From the NCBI RefSeq assembly GCF_013874595.1, contig NZ_CP059431.1, forward strand, positions 2,542,001 to 2,606,000: a DNA stretch of 64,000 nt, written 5' to 3'. Position numbers and translations under genes: made by a program. Shown here piece after piece: positions 27,407 to 36,747 of the stretch. Position 1 is the stretch's first letter, and every line of letters starts with the position of its first letter. The notes under the pieces are model-generated. The model saw only the letters and a program-made list of their open reading frames with translations. It made no database searches and was not told the DNA's origin. The stretch comes from Flavobacterium sp. xlx-214 (lineage in GTDB: Bacteria; Bacteroidota; Bacteroidia; Flavobacteriales; Flavobacteriaceae).

Positions 27407-28545
27407 ACCAGCGACTTTATTAATTCGTACCACTGCTGCATAATTTTCTCTTTAGAAAAAAACTCAGATTTTTGTTTTGCAACCAATCCCTTTTGCTTTC
27501 TTATTTCTTCATTACGAATTAAAGCATTAATACCTTCTGCCAATTTTTCTATATTTTCAGCTGGCACTAAAATTCCACAATCATTATCATTTATTATTTC
27601 TGAAGGTCCGGTTTTACAATCAAAAGCTACAATAGGTAAGCCATATGAAATACTTTCAAGTAATACCATTGCAAAGCCTTCATACCTTGACGATAGAACA
27701 AATATTGAACTAGCTAGAAGTTCTTGCTCAACATTTTTTGTAACTCCTTTTAAAAAAACTTGTTCCTCAAGTTTCTTGTTTTTTATTTTATCATTTAAAA
27801 GATCTTGCCATTCTCCTTTACCATAGATATCTAACTTCCAAGTCTCATTTTCTTTACCTATCAACTCCCATGCGTCTATCAATAAATCGAATCCCTTTTG
27901 TGCATCTAATCTACCTATTGCAATAACTCTTTTTGGTTCCAAACTTGATACTTTATCTGATTGAGAAGTAACAAAATTATATATATGTTCAACATTATTA
28001 TTTGTTTTTTCCCAAACTTCTTTATCAGCTTTTGTTAGAACTACTAGTTTATCTAACTTTTGAGTCTGTTTTATTAATTGTTTAGTTCTATAAACCCCTA
28101 GGTTTCTTAAAAGTATATTATTTGAACGAGCTGTTAGAAATTGTTCTCTTATACTTTGACCAAAATGCAGTTCACATATTATTTTTGTATCCGTGTTAAT
28201 TTTGTATAAAAACTCTAGCTCTTTACCTCCTAACGATATACATACATTTACCTTTTGAGATTTTAAAAATGTTTCTAAAATAGATCTGTATTTTTTCAAT
28301 AATCCTTTAGTAGCGATAAGCTTTCTTAATATGTTTTTACCAAAATGACTATTAAAATCAAGATCTAAATGAATAATTTTAACTTTTTTATGAAGATCAA
28401 AATAAACTGGCGCCCCCATTTGATCGGTTGTCATAATAGTAATATCAAAACCGTAAACGTCAACCAAATAATTAATCTTTTCGGTTAATACACGTTCCAT
28501 GCCCCCAGGGTTACTTAATGAAGGAATTAAATATAATAATTTCAT
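27403..28545 (-). CDS. Family 4 glycosyltransferase, AmsD/galactosyl-like
   Basis: GT-B enzyme with the N-terminal LYLIPSLSNPGGMERVL motif, the mid-chain VIAIGRLDAQKGFDLLIDAW and the C-terminal SSRYEGFAMVLLESISYGLP, all characteristic of GT4 enzymes of the AmsD/AmsK group, many of which transfer galactose or glucose. 380 residues, cytoplasmic. It is coupled to the next gene through a 4-bp ATGA overlap, and 3 bp separate it from the polymerase gene upstream. Confidence 0.85.
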   Translation of the reverse strand: MKLLYLIPSLSNPGGMERVLTEKINYLVDVYGFDITIMTTDQMGAPVYFDLHKKVKIIHLDLDFNSHFGKNILRKLIATKGLLKKYRSILETFLKSQKVNVCISLGGKELEFLYKINTDTKIICELHFGQSIREQFLTARSNNILLRNLGVYRTKQLIKQTQKLDKLVVLTKADKEVWEKTNNNVEHIYNFVTSQSDKVSSLEPKRVIAIGRLDAQKGFDLLIDAWELIGKENETWKLDIYGKGEWQDLLNDKIKNKKLEEQVFLKGVTKNVEQELLASSIFVLSSRYEGFAMVLLESISYGLPIVAFDCKTGPSEIINDNDCGILVPAENIEKLAEGINALIRNEEIRKQKGLVAKQKSEFFSKEKIMQQWYELIKSLV

Positions 28546-28547
28546 AA

Positions 28548-29618
28548 TTAAAATAATTTAAGAACAGTTTCATACGGCTCAAAATAATAAGGAGTTTGGT
28601 AAGAAACGGATTTTAAAATGGTTATTACTCCCCAAATTGAATAGAATATTAAAAAGGCAATAAATAATGGTTTTACTGCTTTATTTTTATTATAAACATA
28701 TAAAAATGGTAATAATAAAAGTTCAAATTGTTGAAAATAAATACTACCTCTTCCTCCTAATTGAGGTAATGAATTAAAAATTAAATAGAACAAATAGCCA
28801 ATATAATATATGTTAAAAACTACTCTAAATTTTTCATCTTCTTCTATTGTCTTCCAGTAAAATGCAATTGTAAATAAAATAATTAGCAATCGTAAAATTA
28901 CAGAAAATGTAATCCCAAGACTTTCTTCTGTAGAAGAATAGTAAAATAATTTAAAAGCCAAACCTGCAGGTAAAATTGTTTCAAAAATTTGTAACAGTAA
29001 ATCCTTTAAATCTACTGTGGCTATTAATAAAGCAACAAAAATGGTTGTTAAAATAACTTTCTTTTTAATTTTTTTATTTGCTAAAAAATAAATAGGAAAA
29101 AATAAACCAGCAGCAGCATGTATTAAAGCAGCTAATAATACAATTAATGTATACTTATAAAACTTACGATTGAGAATATAAGGATAACTAAACAAAACAA
29201 TACCTAAAGCTAATCCTTGTCTAATTTGTCCAAAATCTGTATTAAGATATATACGCGAGTAGTACACTAATATAGACAGAGAAGGAAAAACAGAATATTT
29301 TATTAAAAATTTATATTTTAAGCCGATGGATAAAAATGCGATTAAAAAAATAAAAGAGAGATAATCTAATTTTAATAATTGAATAAATTTTATAAAGTAA
29401 TAAAAAAGTGGTTCAACAAAAATATCTTCACCCATTTTTATAAGCGAAAACATCTCATAGTAGTTATCATAATCATAACCAACATGAATACGCAATCCAG
29501 CAAATAGTGTTAAAATAAAAAAGCTAATAACACTCCCCAACAAGACTTTCTTTTTCTCTAAAAAAAATAAATCTAGAAGCAAAAAAAAGACAAGAAATAC
29601 AAAAATTATATAATACAT
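28548..29618 (-). CDS. wzy: EpsG-family O-unit polymerase, Wzy-like (copy 2)
   Basis: Inner membrane protein of 356 residues with about ten hydrophobic segments. The early LRIHVGYDYDNYYEMF motif (G-x-D-Y-x-x-Y), VEPLFY, and FGQIRQGLALGI match the EpsG polymerase family. It should polymerise the O-unit built by the genes around it. Little identity by eye to the polymerase at 3793, so the two are likely specific for different units. Confidence 0.82.
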   Translation of the reverse strand: MYYIIFVFLVFFLLLDLFFLEKKKVLLGSVISFFILTLFAGLRIHVGYDYDNYYEMFSLIKMGEDIFVEPLFYYFIKFIQLLKLDYLSFIFLIAFLSIGLKYKFLIKYSVFPSLSILVYYSRIYLNTDFGQIRQGLALGIVLFSYPYILNRKFYKYTLIVLLAALIHAAAGLFFPIYFLANKKIKKKVILTTIFVALLIATVDLKDLLLQIFETILPAGLAFKLFYYSSTEESLGITFSVILRLLIILFTIAFYWKTIEEDEKFRVVFNIYYIGYLFYLIFNSLPQLGGRGSIYFQQFELLLLPFLYVYNKNKAVKPLFIAFLIFYSIWGVITILKSVSYQTPYYFEPYETVLKLF

Positions 29619-29631
29619 ATTTATAGGCTTA

Positions 29632-30678
29632 CTACGGTTTTAAAAAAAACTTTTTTAATTTACTTAAGAAAATTTGATCAAATTTAACATAGTAAAGAAG
29701 AAAATTATCAAGTCTATTTAATTTATTCTGATTAAATAATCTTATAATATATTTTCTACCAAGATCATATTTATTTACTGTGTTTCTTAAAAGGAGTAAA
29801 TCATCTTTGTCATTTATAAATGATAGAAATTCAATTCTTTTATTCTTTTCAATCTTCATTTTTTTAACATCATAAATAGAATAAAGAGATAATACAAAAA
29901 ACATACTTATACTTTTTTCAATTTCATTATTACTTAACCAATATTCTTTACTGATTAATTTACTCAATCTATCCTTTACTTGTAAAAAACTTAATACAAT
30001 ATCTTCAAATTTAAAAGTCTTAAAACTAGCAGATTCATTATGGATCCTATAGAAGTAATTAGCAACTTTTAAAAAATGAATGTACTTAATATTTTTAAGG
30101 TATGTTAGATAAAAAACTAAATCTTCTGCAAAAATTAAATTTTCATTAAAATGAATTTCATATTTATTTATAATACTTTTATTATAAAGTTTAGCAACTG
30201 TATATCCATTTGCTAAAACAGAATTGTTTAATAGTAAATCGTTAAAGTTTGAAATTGCAAATCTTTCATAAGTATATGATTTTTTAGAAATAGCATTTCC
30301 TTTATGAAACTTATTAATTTCTTGAACAACTAAACAATCTTCAGAGGGGCTTTCTAAAAAAAAATTATAAATAAAATTCTCACTTACCCAATCATCACTG
30401 TCAATAAAACATATCCATTCTCCTTTTGCGTTACGAATACCTAGGTTTCTAGCTTTACTAACACCTCCATTTGGAACATTGAAGAGTGTAATACGTTTGT
30501 CTTGTTGCTCATACTTTTTGCAAATTGACAATGAAGAATCAGTACTTCCATCATTAATGATGATTAATTCAAAATTCTCATATGTTTGATTTAATATAGA
30601 TTCAACACATTCTTCTAGAAAACTTTCCGAATTATAAACAGGTACAACTATAGTTACTAAAACATTTAAATAATTCAT
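29632..30678 (-). CDS. Family 2 glycosyltransferase
   Basis: Canonical GT2: VTIVVPVYNSESFLEECVES, IIINDGSTDSSLSIC, GVSKARNLGIRNAKGEWI and FIDSDDWVSENFI. The acidic DxD motif is intact. The C-terminal region (after residue 200) is less conserved and ends in a basic tail. Its start codon overlaps the preceding stop by one base (TAATG). Sugar specificity unknown. Confidence 0.88.
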   Translation of the reverse strand: MNYLNVLVTIVVPVYNSESFLEECVESILNQTYENFELIIINDGSTDSSLSICKKYEQQDKRITLFNVPNGGVSKARNLGIRNAKGEWICFIDSDDWVSENFIYNFFLESPSEDCLVVQEINKFHKGNAISKKSYTYERFAISNFNDLLLNNSVLANGYTVAKLYNKSIINKYEIHFNENLIFAEDLVFYLTYLKNIKYIHFLKVANYFYRIHNESASFKTFKFEDIVLSFLQVKDRLSKLISKEYWLSNNEIEKSISMFFVLSLYSIYDVKKMKIEKNKRIEFLSFINDKDDLLLLRNTVNKYDLGRKYIIRLFNQNKLNRLDNFLLYYVKFDQIFLSKLKKFFLKP

Positions 30679-31562
30679 TATGGCTTTCTTTTAATTATTT
30701 TTAAAAGATATTCGAAAAAAAAAAGAAAGAATTGACGCTTTAAAAACAGCTTCAGTAATAGTTTATTACTCACGAATTTTTCGTTTTTAAAATATGATCG
30801 TATAAAATAAGGATAGAATTCCTTCAAATCATTTTGTTCAAATCTAAATGCATATTTAAAAATTAAGTCTTCATAAAAAATTATTCCTGCTTCGTTTAAA
30901 AAAACTGCATTTTTAATGTTTCCACTAAAACTATAGTCAGAAACCCTAATAAGAGCAACACCCTTACTTATATTTTTCACTGGTCCAAAATCTGAAGCTT
31001 TCAAAACCATCATATCATCAGAATAGAAAGCTTTTGGATAAGAATCTATACCTATATCTTTAATTTTTTTTGTGTTAAAAACATATTCTCCTAAACTACT
31101 TAATACTTTTTGACTTGCCTTTTTTACAAAAAAATTAGTAGATTTTTCTTCATCTACATAGGTTATAATGTCAGTAGTTGGATTACCATAATCATTTATC
31201 CTTTTTATTGAATATCTATAAACATTAAAACTAGGAGCTATTTTTAGTGTTTTATAAAACTCTTCTATAGCATTTTCAGATAATAAATCGTCATCACCTA
31301 ATATTAAAAACCAATCTGTACTAACATAACCTAAACATCTAACCCATTGCTTAGTTAGGTCTTTACCACCCAAATTATCATCAAACTTTATATATGTTAA
31401 ATCAAGTTTTCCTTCAAAATCATTAATAATTTCTAATGGATCTTCAGGACTTTTGTCATTTCCCACAAAAACCTTAAATTCTTTATTAGTCTGATTAGCC
31501 AGAGACTGTAAAGTTTCTCTAAAATATTTTAAATTATAATATGTAATAACAATTGTAATCAT
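30678..31562 (-). CDS. Family 2 glycosyltransferase
   Basis: GT2 enzyme of 294 residues starting MITIVITYYNLKYFRETLQS, with VFVGNDKSPEDP and FLILGDDDLLSENAIE as nucleotide-sugar/metal binding motifs. The C-terminus is basic and aromatic-rich (FLKRQFFLFFFEYLL), which could attach it to the membrane. It follows the flippase gene by one base and is coupled to the next GT2 by a one-base overlap. Confidence 0.85.
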   Translation of the reverse strand: MITIVITYYNLKYFRETLQSLANQTNKEFKVFVGNDKSPEDPLEIINDFEGKLDLTYIKFDDNLGGKDLTKQWVRCLGYVSTDWFLILGDDDLLSENAIEEFYKTLKIAPSFNVYRYSIKRINDYGNPTTDIITYVDEEKSTNFFVKKASQKVLSSLGEYVFNTKKIKDIGIDSYPKAFYSDDMMVLKASDFGPVKNISKGVALIRVSDYSFSGNIKNAVFLNEAGIIFYEDLIFKYAFRFEQNDLKEFYPYFIRSYFKNEKFVSNKLLLKLFLKRQFFLFFFEYLLKIIKRKP

Positions 31563-31563
31563 G

Positions 31564-32865
31564 CTAATTTTTAAAATCTTTTAATAATAATACCATTTTT
31601 GAAGGTTTAAAATAACTTAACTCAATTATAGAAACATCTTTAAGTTTTAAAACATAAAAAAGCCCTAACATCACAAAAAGTTCTGTAATTAAATAACTTA
31701 CAGTTGTTCCAATATAACTAAAGTAATATCCTAATATAAAATTCAAAATGATGCTAATTACAGCTGCAGAGAGTGTAATAATTGAAAACTGTCTATCCAT
31801 TTTCAAATTTAGCATTGTAAGGACACCAAATAAACTACTAATAGTAGATATTAATGGTAAAAAACATAAAATTTGAATGCTAATAATTGAATTTAAAAAC
31901 TGATCTCCGTAAATTATCTTTGTTAGAAATGGAGCAAGTATAAACAAAAGTAGCCCTCCTACTACTGTTACATAAAAAACAAATGGAAAAATTTTTCTTA
32001 ATTTGGCAAGACCGGTTTCAGTTGATTCAGAAAATGCTTTGCTTAAAAAAGGATATAAAACAGTAGATAATGGAATATTCAACACATTTTGAATAATATT
32101 TATAAACCCTAATGCCACAGTGTAATACCCTATAATCTTTGGTGCTTCATAAAAACCAATAATAATAATATTAGTTGAAGTATAAAGATTGAATACTACT
32201 GTTGAAAAGAAGATAAACCTTTCTTCATATAGCATCTTAAATACTTCATTTATTTTACAATAGTATACTTTTAAGTTGAACCTCCTAAAAGCGTAAATAA
32301 ATAAAAACAATGAAACTAAAAATGTTAAAAAATTAGATATTAATGCATATATAATATAATCCTCTTTCCCACTAATTAATAAAAAAATTGCTATTGTTGA
32401 TAACGTTCCTTTCACAACATTCATTAAGCTTAATATTTTAAAATTCTCGAATCCTTGATAAAGGAATTGAGGAGAAATAAAAAGTGATAAAGGAGTAAAA
32501 AAAACTACCAAACATAAATATAAATGACTTTGAAGTCGTTCAAAACTTGTTATTGCTATGATAAAAAAAACAATTGATATTATTAACAAATAAAAACGTG
32601 CAAATAACACTTTTGAAAAAATCCTGTTAATTTCTTCAGAGTTGTCAACATTAACAGCAATTTTTCTTGTTGCAGACAAATCAAATCCGTATGCAATTAT
32701 TAAAGAAAAATAGCCTACAAAAGCAGCAATATAATTTACAGTCCCTAAACCTTCAGGTCCTAATATCCTTGAAACATACGGAATAGTTATAAGTGGAAAA
32801 ATATAGTTTACAATTTGAACAATACCTATTGAAGCTAAATTCTTAAAAACAGTTAATCCTTTCAA
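31564..32865 (-). CDS. wzx: Oligosaccharide flippase, Wzx family (copy 2)
   Basis: 433-residue membrane protein with twelve or more hydrophobic segments. The start FKNLASIGIVQIVNYIFPLITIP and the motif VSRILGPEGLGTVNYIAA are typical of Wzx. Located directly downstream of rmlA (2 bp) and upstream of the transferase genes, it is the obvious flippase for the L-FucNAm/rhamnose unit. The copy at 30 presumably serves the other gene set. Confidence 0.88.
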   Translation of the reverse strand: MKGLTVFKNLASIGIVQIVNYIFPLITIPYVSRILGPEGLGTVNYIAAFVGYFSLIIAYGFDLSATRKIAVNVDNSEEINRIFSKVLFARFYLLIISIVFFIIAITSFERLQSHLYLCLVVFFTPLSLFISPQFLYQGFENFKILSLMNVVKGTLSTIAIFLLISGKEDYIIYALISNFLTFLVSLFLFIYAFRRFNLKVYYCKINEVFKMLYEERFIFFSTVVFNLYTSTNIIIIGFYEAPKIIGYYTVALGFINIIQNVLNIPLSTVLYPFLSKAFSESTETGLAKLRKIFPFVFYVTVVGGLLLFILAPFLTKIIYGDQFLNSIISIQILCFLPLISTISSLFGVLTMLNLKMDRQFSIITLSAAVISIILNFILGYYFSYIGTTVSYLITELFVMLGLFYVLKLKDVSIIELSYFKPSKMVLLLKDFKN

Positions 32866-32867
32866 GG

Positions 32868-33725
32868 CTATCTTAATTTCATTAAATATTCTCCATAACC
32901 GCTCTTTTTCAAAGGTTCAGCTACTTTCATTAATTGTTCTTTATTAATGTACCCCATACGGTACGCCACTTCTTCAATAGATCCAATTTTCATGCCTTGA
33001 CGCTCTTCAATAACCTGAACAAACTGTCCTGCTTGCATTAGTGATGCAAACGTACCTGTATCTAACCAAGCTGTGCCACGATCAAAAACACCTACGCGTA
33101 ATTTGCCTTGTTTTAAGTATTCTTTGTTTATATCGGTAATTTCGTACTCGCCACGAGCAGATGGTTGAATATTTTTAGCAATTTCAACCACTGAATTGTC
33201 ATAAAAATACAAACCTGGTACCGCGTAGTTTGATTTTGGTTGTGCAGGTTTTTCTTCAATTGACAATACATTATTGTTTTCATCAAATTCTACCACACCA
33301 TATCTTTCTGGATCATGTACAGGATAAGCAAATACTACTCCACCTTCTTCTTTTGTACAATTTTGCAACAATTTACTCATCCCACTACCATAAAAAATAT
33401 TATCACCTAATACTAAGGCTACTTTATCATTACCAATAAATTGTTCACCTATTACAAAAGCTTGGGCTAAACCATTAGGTTCTGGTTGTTCTGCATATTC
33501 AAAACGACAACCGATTTGAGCCCCGTCTCCTAACAACTTTTTAAAATGAGGTAAATCGTGTGGTGTTGAAATGATTAGAATCTCATTAATACCCGCTAAC
33601 ATTAAAGTTGAAAGCGGATAATATATCATGGGCTTATCATAAACAGGCATTAACTGCTTACTTACTGCTAATGTTAAAGGATGTAAACGGGTACCTGACC
33701 CACCGGCTAAGATTATTCCTTTCAT
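32868..33725 (-). CDS. rmlA: Glucose-1-phosphate thymidylyltransferase RmlA
   Basis: First enzyme of dTDP-L-rhamnose synthesis. [46 protein letters not shown] and [16 protein letters not shown] motifs are intact (here [12 protein letters not shown]). The frame is open to 33836, but the extra 37 codons are repeat-derived, and the ATG at 33725 gives the family start. 285 residues. It is split from rmlB/C/D by about 2 kb of repeats and two other genes. Confidence 0.95.
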   Translation of the reverse strand: MKGIILAGGSGTRLHPLTLAVSKQLMPVYDKPMIYYPLSTLMLAGINEILIISTPHDLPHFKKLLGDGAQIGCRFEYAEQPEPNGLAQAFVIGEQFIGNDKVALVLGDNIFYGSGMSKLLQNCTKEEGGVVFAYPVHDPERYGVVEFDENNNVLSIEEKPAQPKSNYAVPGLYFYDNSVVEIAKNIQPSARGEYEITDINKEYLKQGKLRVGVFDRGTAWLDTGTFASLMQAGQFVQVIEERQGMKIGSIEEVAYRMGYINKEQLMKVAEPLKKSGYGEYLMKLR

Positions 33726-33912
33726 ATTTTCTTTATTGTTAAGCCCCTTAGTCCCCAAAGGGGAAATAAGAAACTGACTTTTAATTATTTTTATTGTTCT
33801 CGATACTTCGAACAAGCTCATTTCCCGCAAGCTCAAACTGACGGCTTTTAGCTGATGCCTTTTAGATATCTCGACAAGCTCGATATGACAGAAGGCTCAA
33901 TATGACAAAGGG
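33726..33912. repeat. REP-like non-coding segment upstream of rmlA
   Basis: Contains a CCCCTTAGTCCCCAAAGGGG element (33745-33764), two variants of the CGAACAAGCTC / CGACAAGCTCG motif, and at 33860-33913 a unit of about 52 bp repeated at 34680-34732 (AGATATCTCGACAAGCTCG in one, with A for G in the other). Confidence 0.7.
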
Positions 33913-34332
33913 CTACTTTGTATTTTCTTTTTCTACTACTATTTTACGTAAACCTGAGCTTGAAAAACGATGATCTCTACTGTTATAATACAATTCAATA
34001 CCTTTTTCTTCACAATATGTACGACCTGTAAAGTTTTTTTCTTTGTATTCTTCACCTAATATACGCACATCTATTTTAAAAGATCGTAAAATATCTTCTA
34101 AATCTTGCTCTGTTGCATAAGGTACAATTTCATCGACCATTATACAGGCTTTTAATTGTATGTATCTTTCAACAACTGTTTGTATGGGTTGGTTTTTTTC
34201 TGGACGATCTAATGTAGGATCAGTTTGTAACCCAACAATTAAATAATCGCATTGACGTTTTGCAGCTTCCAACATTTTTATATGTCCTGCATGCAATAAA
34301 TCGAATGCACTGAATGTAATTCCAATTTTCAT
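33913..34332 (-). CDS. Cytidylyltransferase-family protein, TagD/RfaE-like (copy 1)
   Basis: Small nucleotidyltransferase of 139 residues with the HxGH signature in LLHAGHIKML (family HIGH-like motif for nucleotide binding) and a C-terminal RFSSSGLRKI in place of the RTEGISTT of TagD. It should link a phosphorylated polyol or similar to CTP or ATP, but the substrate is unknown. A paralog with roughly 90 percent identical residues is encoded at 40840. It sits between the rmlA and winged-helix genes with repeats on both sides. Confidence 0.8.
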   Translation of the reverse strand: MKIGITFSAFDLLHAGHIKMLEAAKRQCDYLIVGLQTDPTLDRPEKNQPIQTVVERYIQLKACIMVDEIVPYATEQDLEDILRSFKIDVRILGEEYKEKNFTGRTYCEEKGIELYYNSRDHRFSSSGLRKIVVEKENTK

Positions 34333-34417
34333 AGTCTATTTTTTAAGTGACCTAGTGACGAAGTTCCTAAAAAGAACTACTTAATAAGTAACGATGTAAC
34401 AAAGTAATAATACTTTA

Positions 34418-34633
34418 TTAACTAATTTTTTGTTTTTCTGTAAGAGTTTTACCTCCTTTATTTTTAAACTCCTGATACGAATGCATTAATTTTAATAATT
34501 CTTGCGCTATTTTATCACACTTTTTCTCTTGGTATTTTAACCATTTTTTTTGAAAACGCGAACGAAACTCAATGTTTTCTTTACATTGTGTTTGGTTTAA
34601 GGTTTCTATAAATGATTTTATTTCAAGGTTCAT
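34418..34633 (-). CDS. Small basic protein of unknown function
   Basis: 71 residues, rich in Lys, Glu and Gln (FRSRFQKKWLKYQEKKCDKI), predicted mostly helical, no signal peptide or membrane segment. I do not recognise it. The ATG start and the open frame between two repeat stretches support a real gene only moderately. It lies between the cytidylyltransferase-like gene and the winged-helix gene. Confidence 0.45.
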   Translation of the reverse strand: MNLEIKSFIETLNQTQCKENIEFRSRFQKKWLKYQEKKCDKIAQELLKLMHSYQEFKNKGGKTLTEKQKIS

Positions 34634-34636
34634 GTA

Positions 34637-34683
34637 TTTTTGGCTTTTGGTTATTGGCTAATAGCTTTTGGCTACTGGCTTTT
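34637..34683. repeat. Low-complexity TTGGCT-type tract
   Basis: Degenerate repeats of GGCTTTTGG / TATTGGCTAATAG / TTTTGGCTACTGG with a period near 10 bp. Similar in style to the tracts flanking the four-helix genes, but no such gene is here. It runs into the 52-bp repeat at 34680-34732. Confidence 0.6.
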
Positions 34684-34734
34684 AGATATCTCAACAGGCT
34701 CGATATGACAAAAGGCTCGATGCTACAAAGCGCT

Positions 34735-35271
34735 TTACCCTCCATACAGTACAATACCCTCTTGAGATAACGACTGATTATAATAAAATTGTACATTACG
34801 TTGCACAATCTCTTTTATTTTAGGAACAATACTATCTGTGTATTCTGTATTAATATCATTCCCAATAATGTTAATTTCAATTATACCGCTGTCTACTCCT
34901 TTTGCGTAATCGCCAATTAATTCAATTACCTCAACCTCACCCATTCGTCCTAAAATTTGATCTACAATGGTATCTAATCCTAAGTATTTATGTACTACTT
35001 GTTGTAGTAACTTAAACATTGGGTGTTTTACATTGGCATTGTACGCAATTTTATTACTTACTTCTTTTTTATCTAAATACCCTGCCTCTGACAAATGATT
35101 TAATTCTTTACGAATGGCATTTGTTGATTCGTTAAACTCGGTTGCTAAACCACGCAAATGACCTGTATTAGCAGAAGTTACAAAAAACTTAACTAACAGT
35201 TTGATACGGGTTTTAGATGTGATTAATGAGTCTAACATAGTATTAACAAAACGAGCAGTAAATGTACTCAT
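34735..35271 (-). CDS. Winged-helix protein with degenerate nucleotidyltransferase-like domain
   Basis: 178 residues. The N-terminal half is a winged-helix DNA-binding domain of ArsR-like type (SKTRIKLLVKFFV, HLRGLATEFNESTNAIRKEL, LSEAGYLDKKE). The C-terminal half (MGEVEVIELIGDYAKGVDSG, then IIEINIIGND) resembles a nucleotidyltransferase fold in which the catalytic GSxARG and DxD residues are lost. It is probably a transcription regulator of the surrounding glycan genes. An alternative start at 35238 (MLDSLITSKTR) may be the true one, since many relatives begin there. Confidence 0.7.
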   Translation of the reverse strand: MSTFTARFVNTMLDSLITSKTRIKLLVKFFVTSANTGHLRGLATEFNESTNAIRKELNHLSEAGYLDKKEVSNKIAYNANVKHPMFKLLQQVVHKYLGLDTIVDQILGRMGEVEVIELIGDYAKGVDSGIIEINIIGNDINTEYTDSIVPKIKEIVQRNVQFYYNQSLSQEGIVLYGG

Positions 35272-35356
35272 TTTTATTTAACAAACAAATTTGGGATGGA
35301 AAATTTACAATTTAGTAATAAGCCCCCTAGCCCCAAATGGGGAAACTGTCTATTTG

Positions 35357-35676
35357 GTGAATCGTTGATTCGTTAAACTGAAAATGCACCTAAATAGTTT
35401 AATTTGATTCTAGATTCTTGATTTTCTTTTAGCTACTTGTGGGACATCGTATCAAGTGCAATGTGACAGAGGCTGAATGGCTATTATGTTGTAGGTTCTA
35501 TGGTGATTTGTGGAACTGGTGATTCGATGAATCGTTGAATCGTTAAACTGGAAATACACCTAAATAGTTTAATTTGATTCTAAAATCTTGATTTTTTTAA
35601 GCTGCTTGTGGGACATCGCATCAAGTGCAATGTGACAGAGGCAGAATGGCTATTATGTTGTAGATTCTATGTTGAT
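35357..35676. repeat. Two direct copies of a ~150-bp non-coding unit
   Basis: Both copies hold CGTTAAACTG, CACCTAAATAGTTTAATTTG and GTGGGACATCG, and end with GAATGGCTATTATGTTGTAG. The CGTTAAACTG start points are 35371 and 35541 (170 bp apart). The inner part is also found once at 12881-12930. Confidence 0.8.
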
Positions 35677-35719
35677 GTGTTGCTGTGTTAAGTAAGCTGA
35701 ATAATTATTTAATACAAAC

Positions 35720-35750
35720 AAAAAACACTTACTAGTAGTAAGCGTTTTTT
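35720..35750 (-). terminator. Rho-independent terminator after rmlD
   Basis: Stem AAAAAACACTTACT / AGTAAGCGTTTTTT (one mismatch) with a 3-base loop, 3 bp beyond the rmlD stop. A- and T-tracts on both sides. Confidence 0.75.
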
Positions 35751-35753
35751 GTT

Positions 35754-36602
35754 TTATATTTTCGCAATCATTTCTTCTAAACTAGTACGCCAATTGGGTA
35801 CTTGTACGCTGTATGTATCTTTTATTTTGGTTTTATCTAATAACGAAAAATTTGGTCTTTTTGCTGGTGTTGGGAAAGCATCACTAGCAATAGCATTCAT
35901 TTTGGTGGTATAGCCGTTTATTTCTTTAATAGCTACTGCAAAATCATACCAAGATATTTTACCTTCATTGCTGTAATGGTAAATTCCTTGAACAAAATTT
36001 TGTGCGCTGATTACATCCATAATAGCTTGTGCTAAATCACGAGCATACGTAGGTGTACCTATCTGATCCGCTACAACGCCTAATTCTTCACGTTCGTTCA
36101 TTAAACGCATCATGGTTTTTACAAAGTTGGCTCCGTAAGTAGAGTATACCCAAGCTGTACGAATGATTACATACACAGCTCCTGAAGTTTGTAACGCTTC
36201 TTCGCCTTTTAATTTTGTTAAACCGTACACATTAATAGGGTCCGGAGTGTCGGTTTCTTTCAATGGTGTTTCACTGTTTCCATCAAACACATAATCGGTT
36301 GAGATATGAACAACTTTCACCTTGTTTTTTGCAGCCCAATCACCGATTGTTTTAACAGCAAGGTGATTAATAGCGTCGCATAATTGTTGATCGCTTTCTG
36401 CTTTATCAACAGCTGTATACGCACCTGCGCTAACAATTACGTTTGGTTGCTCTTTATCTAAAACTTCGATAATTTGATCTGCATTACTTAAATCCATTTC
36501 TTCTCTATCTACAAATACTATTTGGTATTGCGGATAGTTGGCTTGTAAATCGTGTAATTCGGATCCTAATTGACCGTAACGTCCTGTGATTAGTATTTTC
36601 AT
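35754..36602 (-). CDS. rmlD: dTDP-4-dehydrorhamnose reductase RmlD
   Basis: Last step of dTDP-L-rhamnose synthesis. MKILITGRYGQLGSELHDLQ (Rossmann), VSAGAYTAVDKAESD, HISTDYVFDG and the YGLTKLKGE (YxxxK) motif are all present, as is RTAWVYSTYGANFVKTM. 282 residues, full length. It follows rmlC after 145 bp and is closed by a terminator. Confidence 0.95.
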   Translation of the reverse strand: MKILITGRYGQLGSELHDLQANYPQYQIVFVDREEMDLSNADQIIEVLDKEQPNVIVSAGAYTAVDKAESDQQLCDAINHLAVKTIGDWAAKNKVKVVHISTDYVFDGNSETPLKETDTPDPINVYGLTKLKGEEALQTSGAVYVIIRTAWVYSTYGANFVKTMMRLMNEREELGVVADQIGTPTYARDLAQAIMDVISAQNFVQGIYHYSNEGKISWYDFAVAIKEINGYTTKMNAIASDAFPTPAKRPNFSLLDKTKIKDTYSVQVPNWRTSLEEMIAKI

Positions 36603-36747
36603 TTTAAAGGTGATATGGTTAAAGTTGTGTTATAAAACTTAAAATCAGATAATTAAATTGGTTGTCTAACTCTGTTCAGTTAGATTTTATCCACAAGTGA
36701 TGATGTTATCACTATCTTTCAAATAAACGATTCAATGAATAAACAGT

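Larger units (their letters stand above)
35272..35753. other. Repeat-rich intergenic region, 482 bp
   Basis: No gene. It contains a CCCCCTAGCCCCAAATGGGG element (35322-35341), two direct copies of an about 150-bp unit at a 170-bp period (35357-35506 and 35527-35676), and the rmlD terminator at the right end. Confidence 0.7.
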
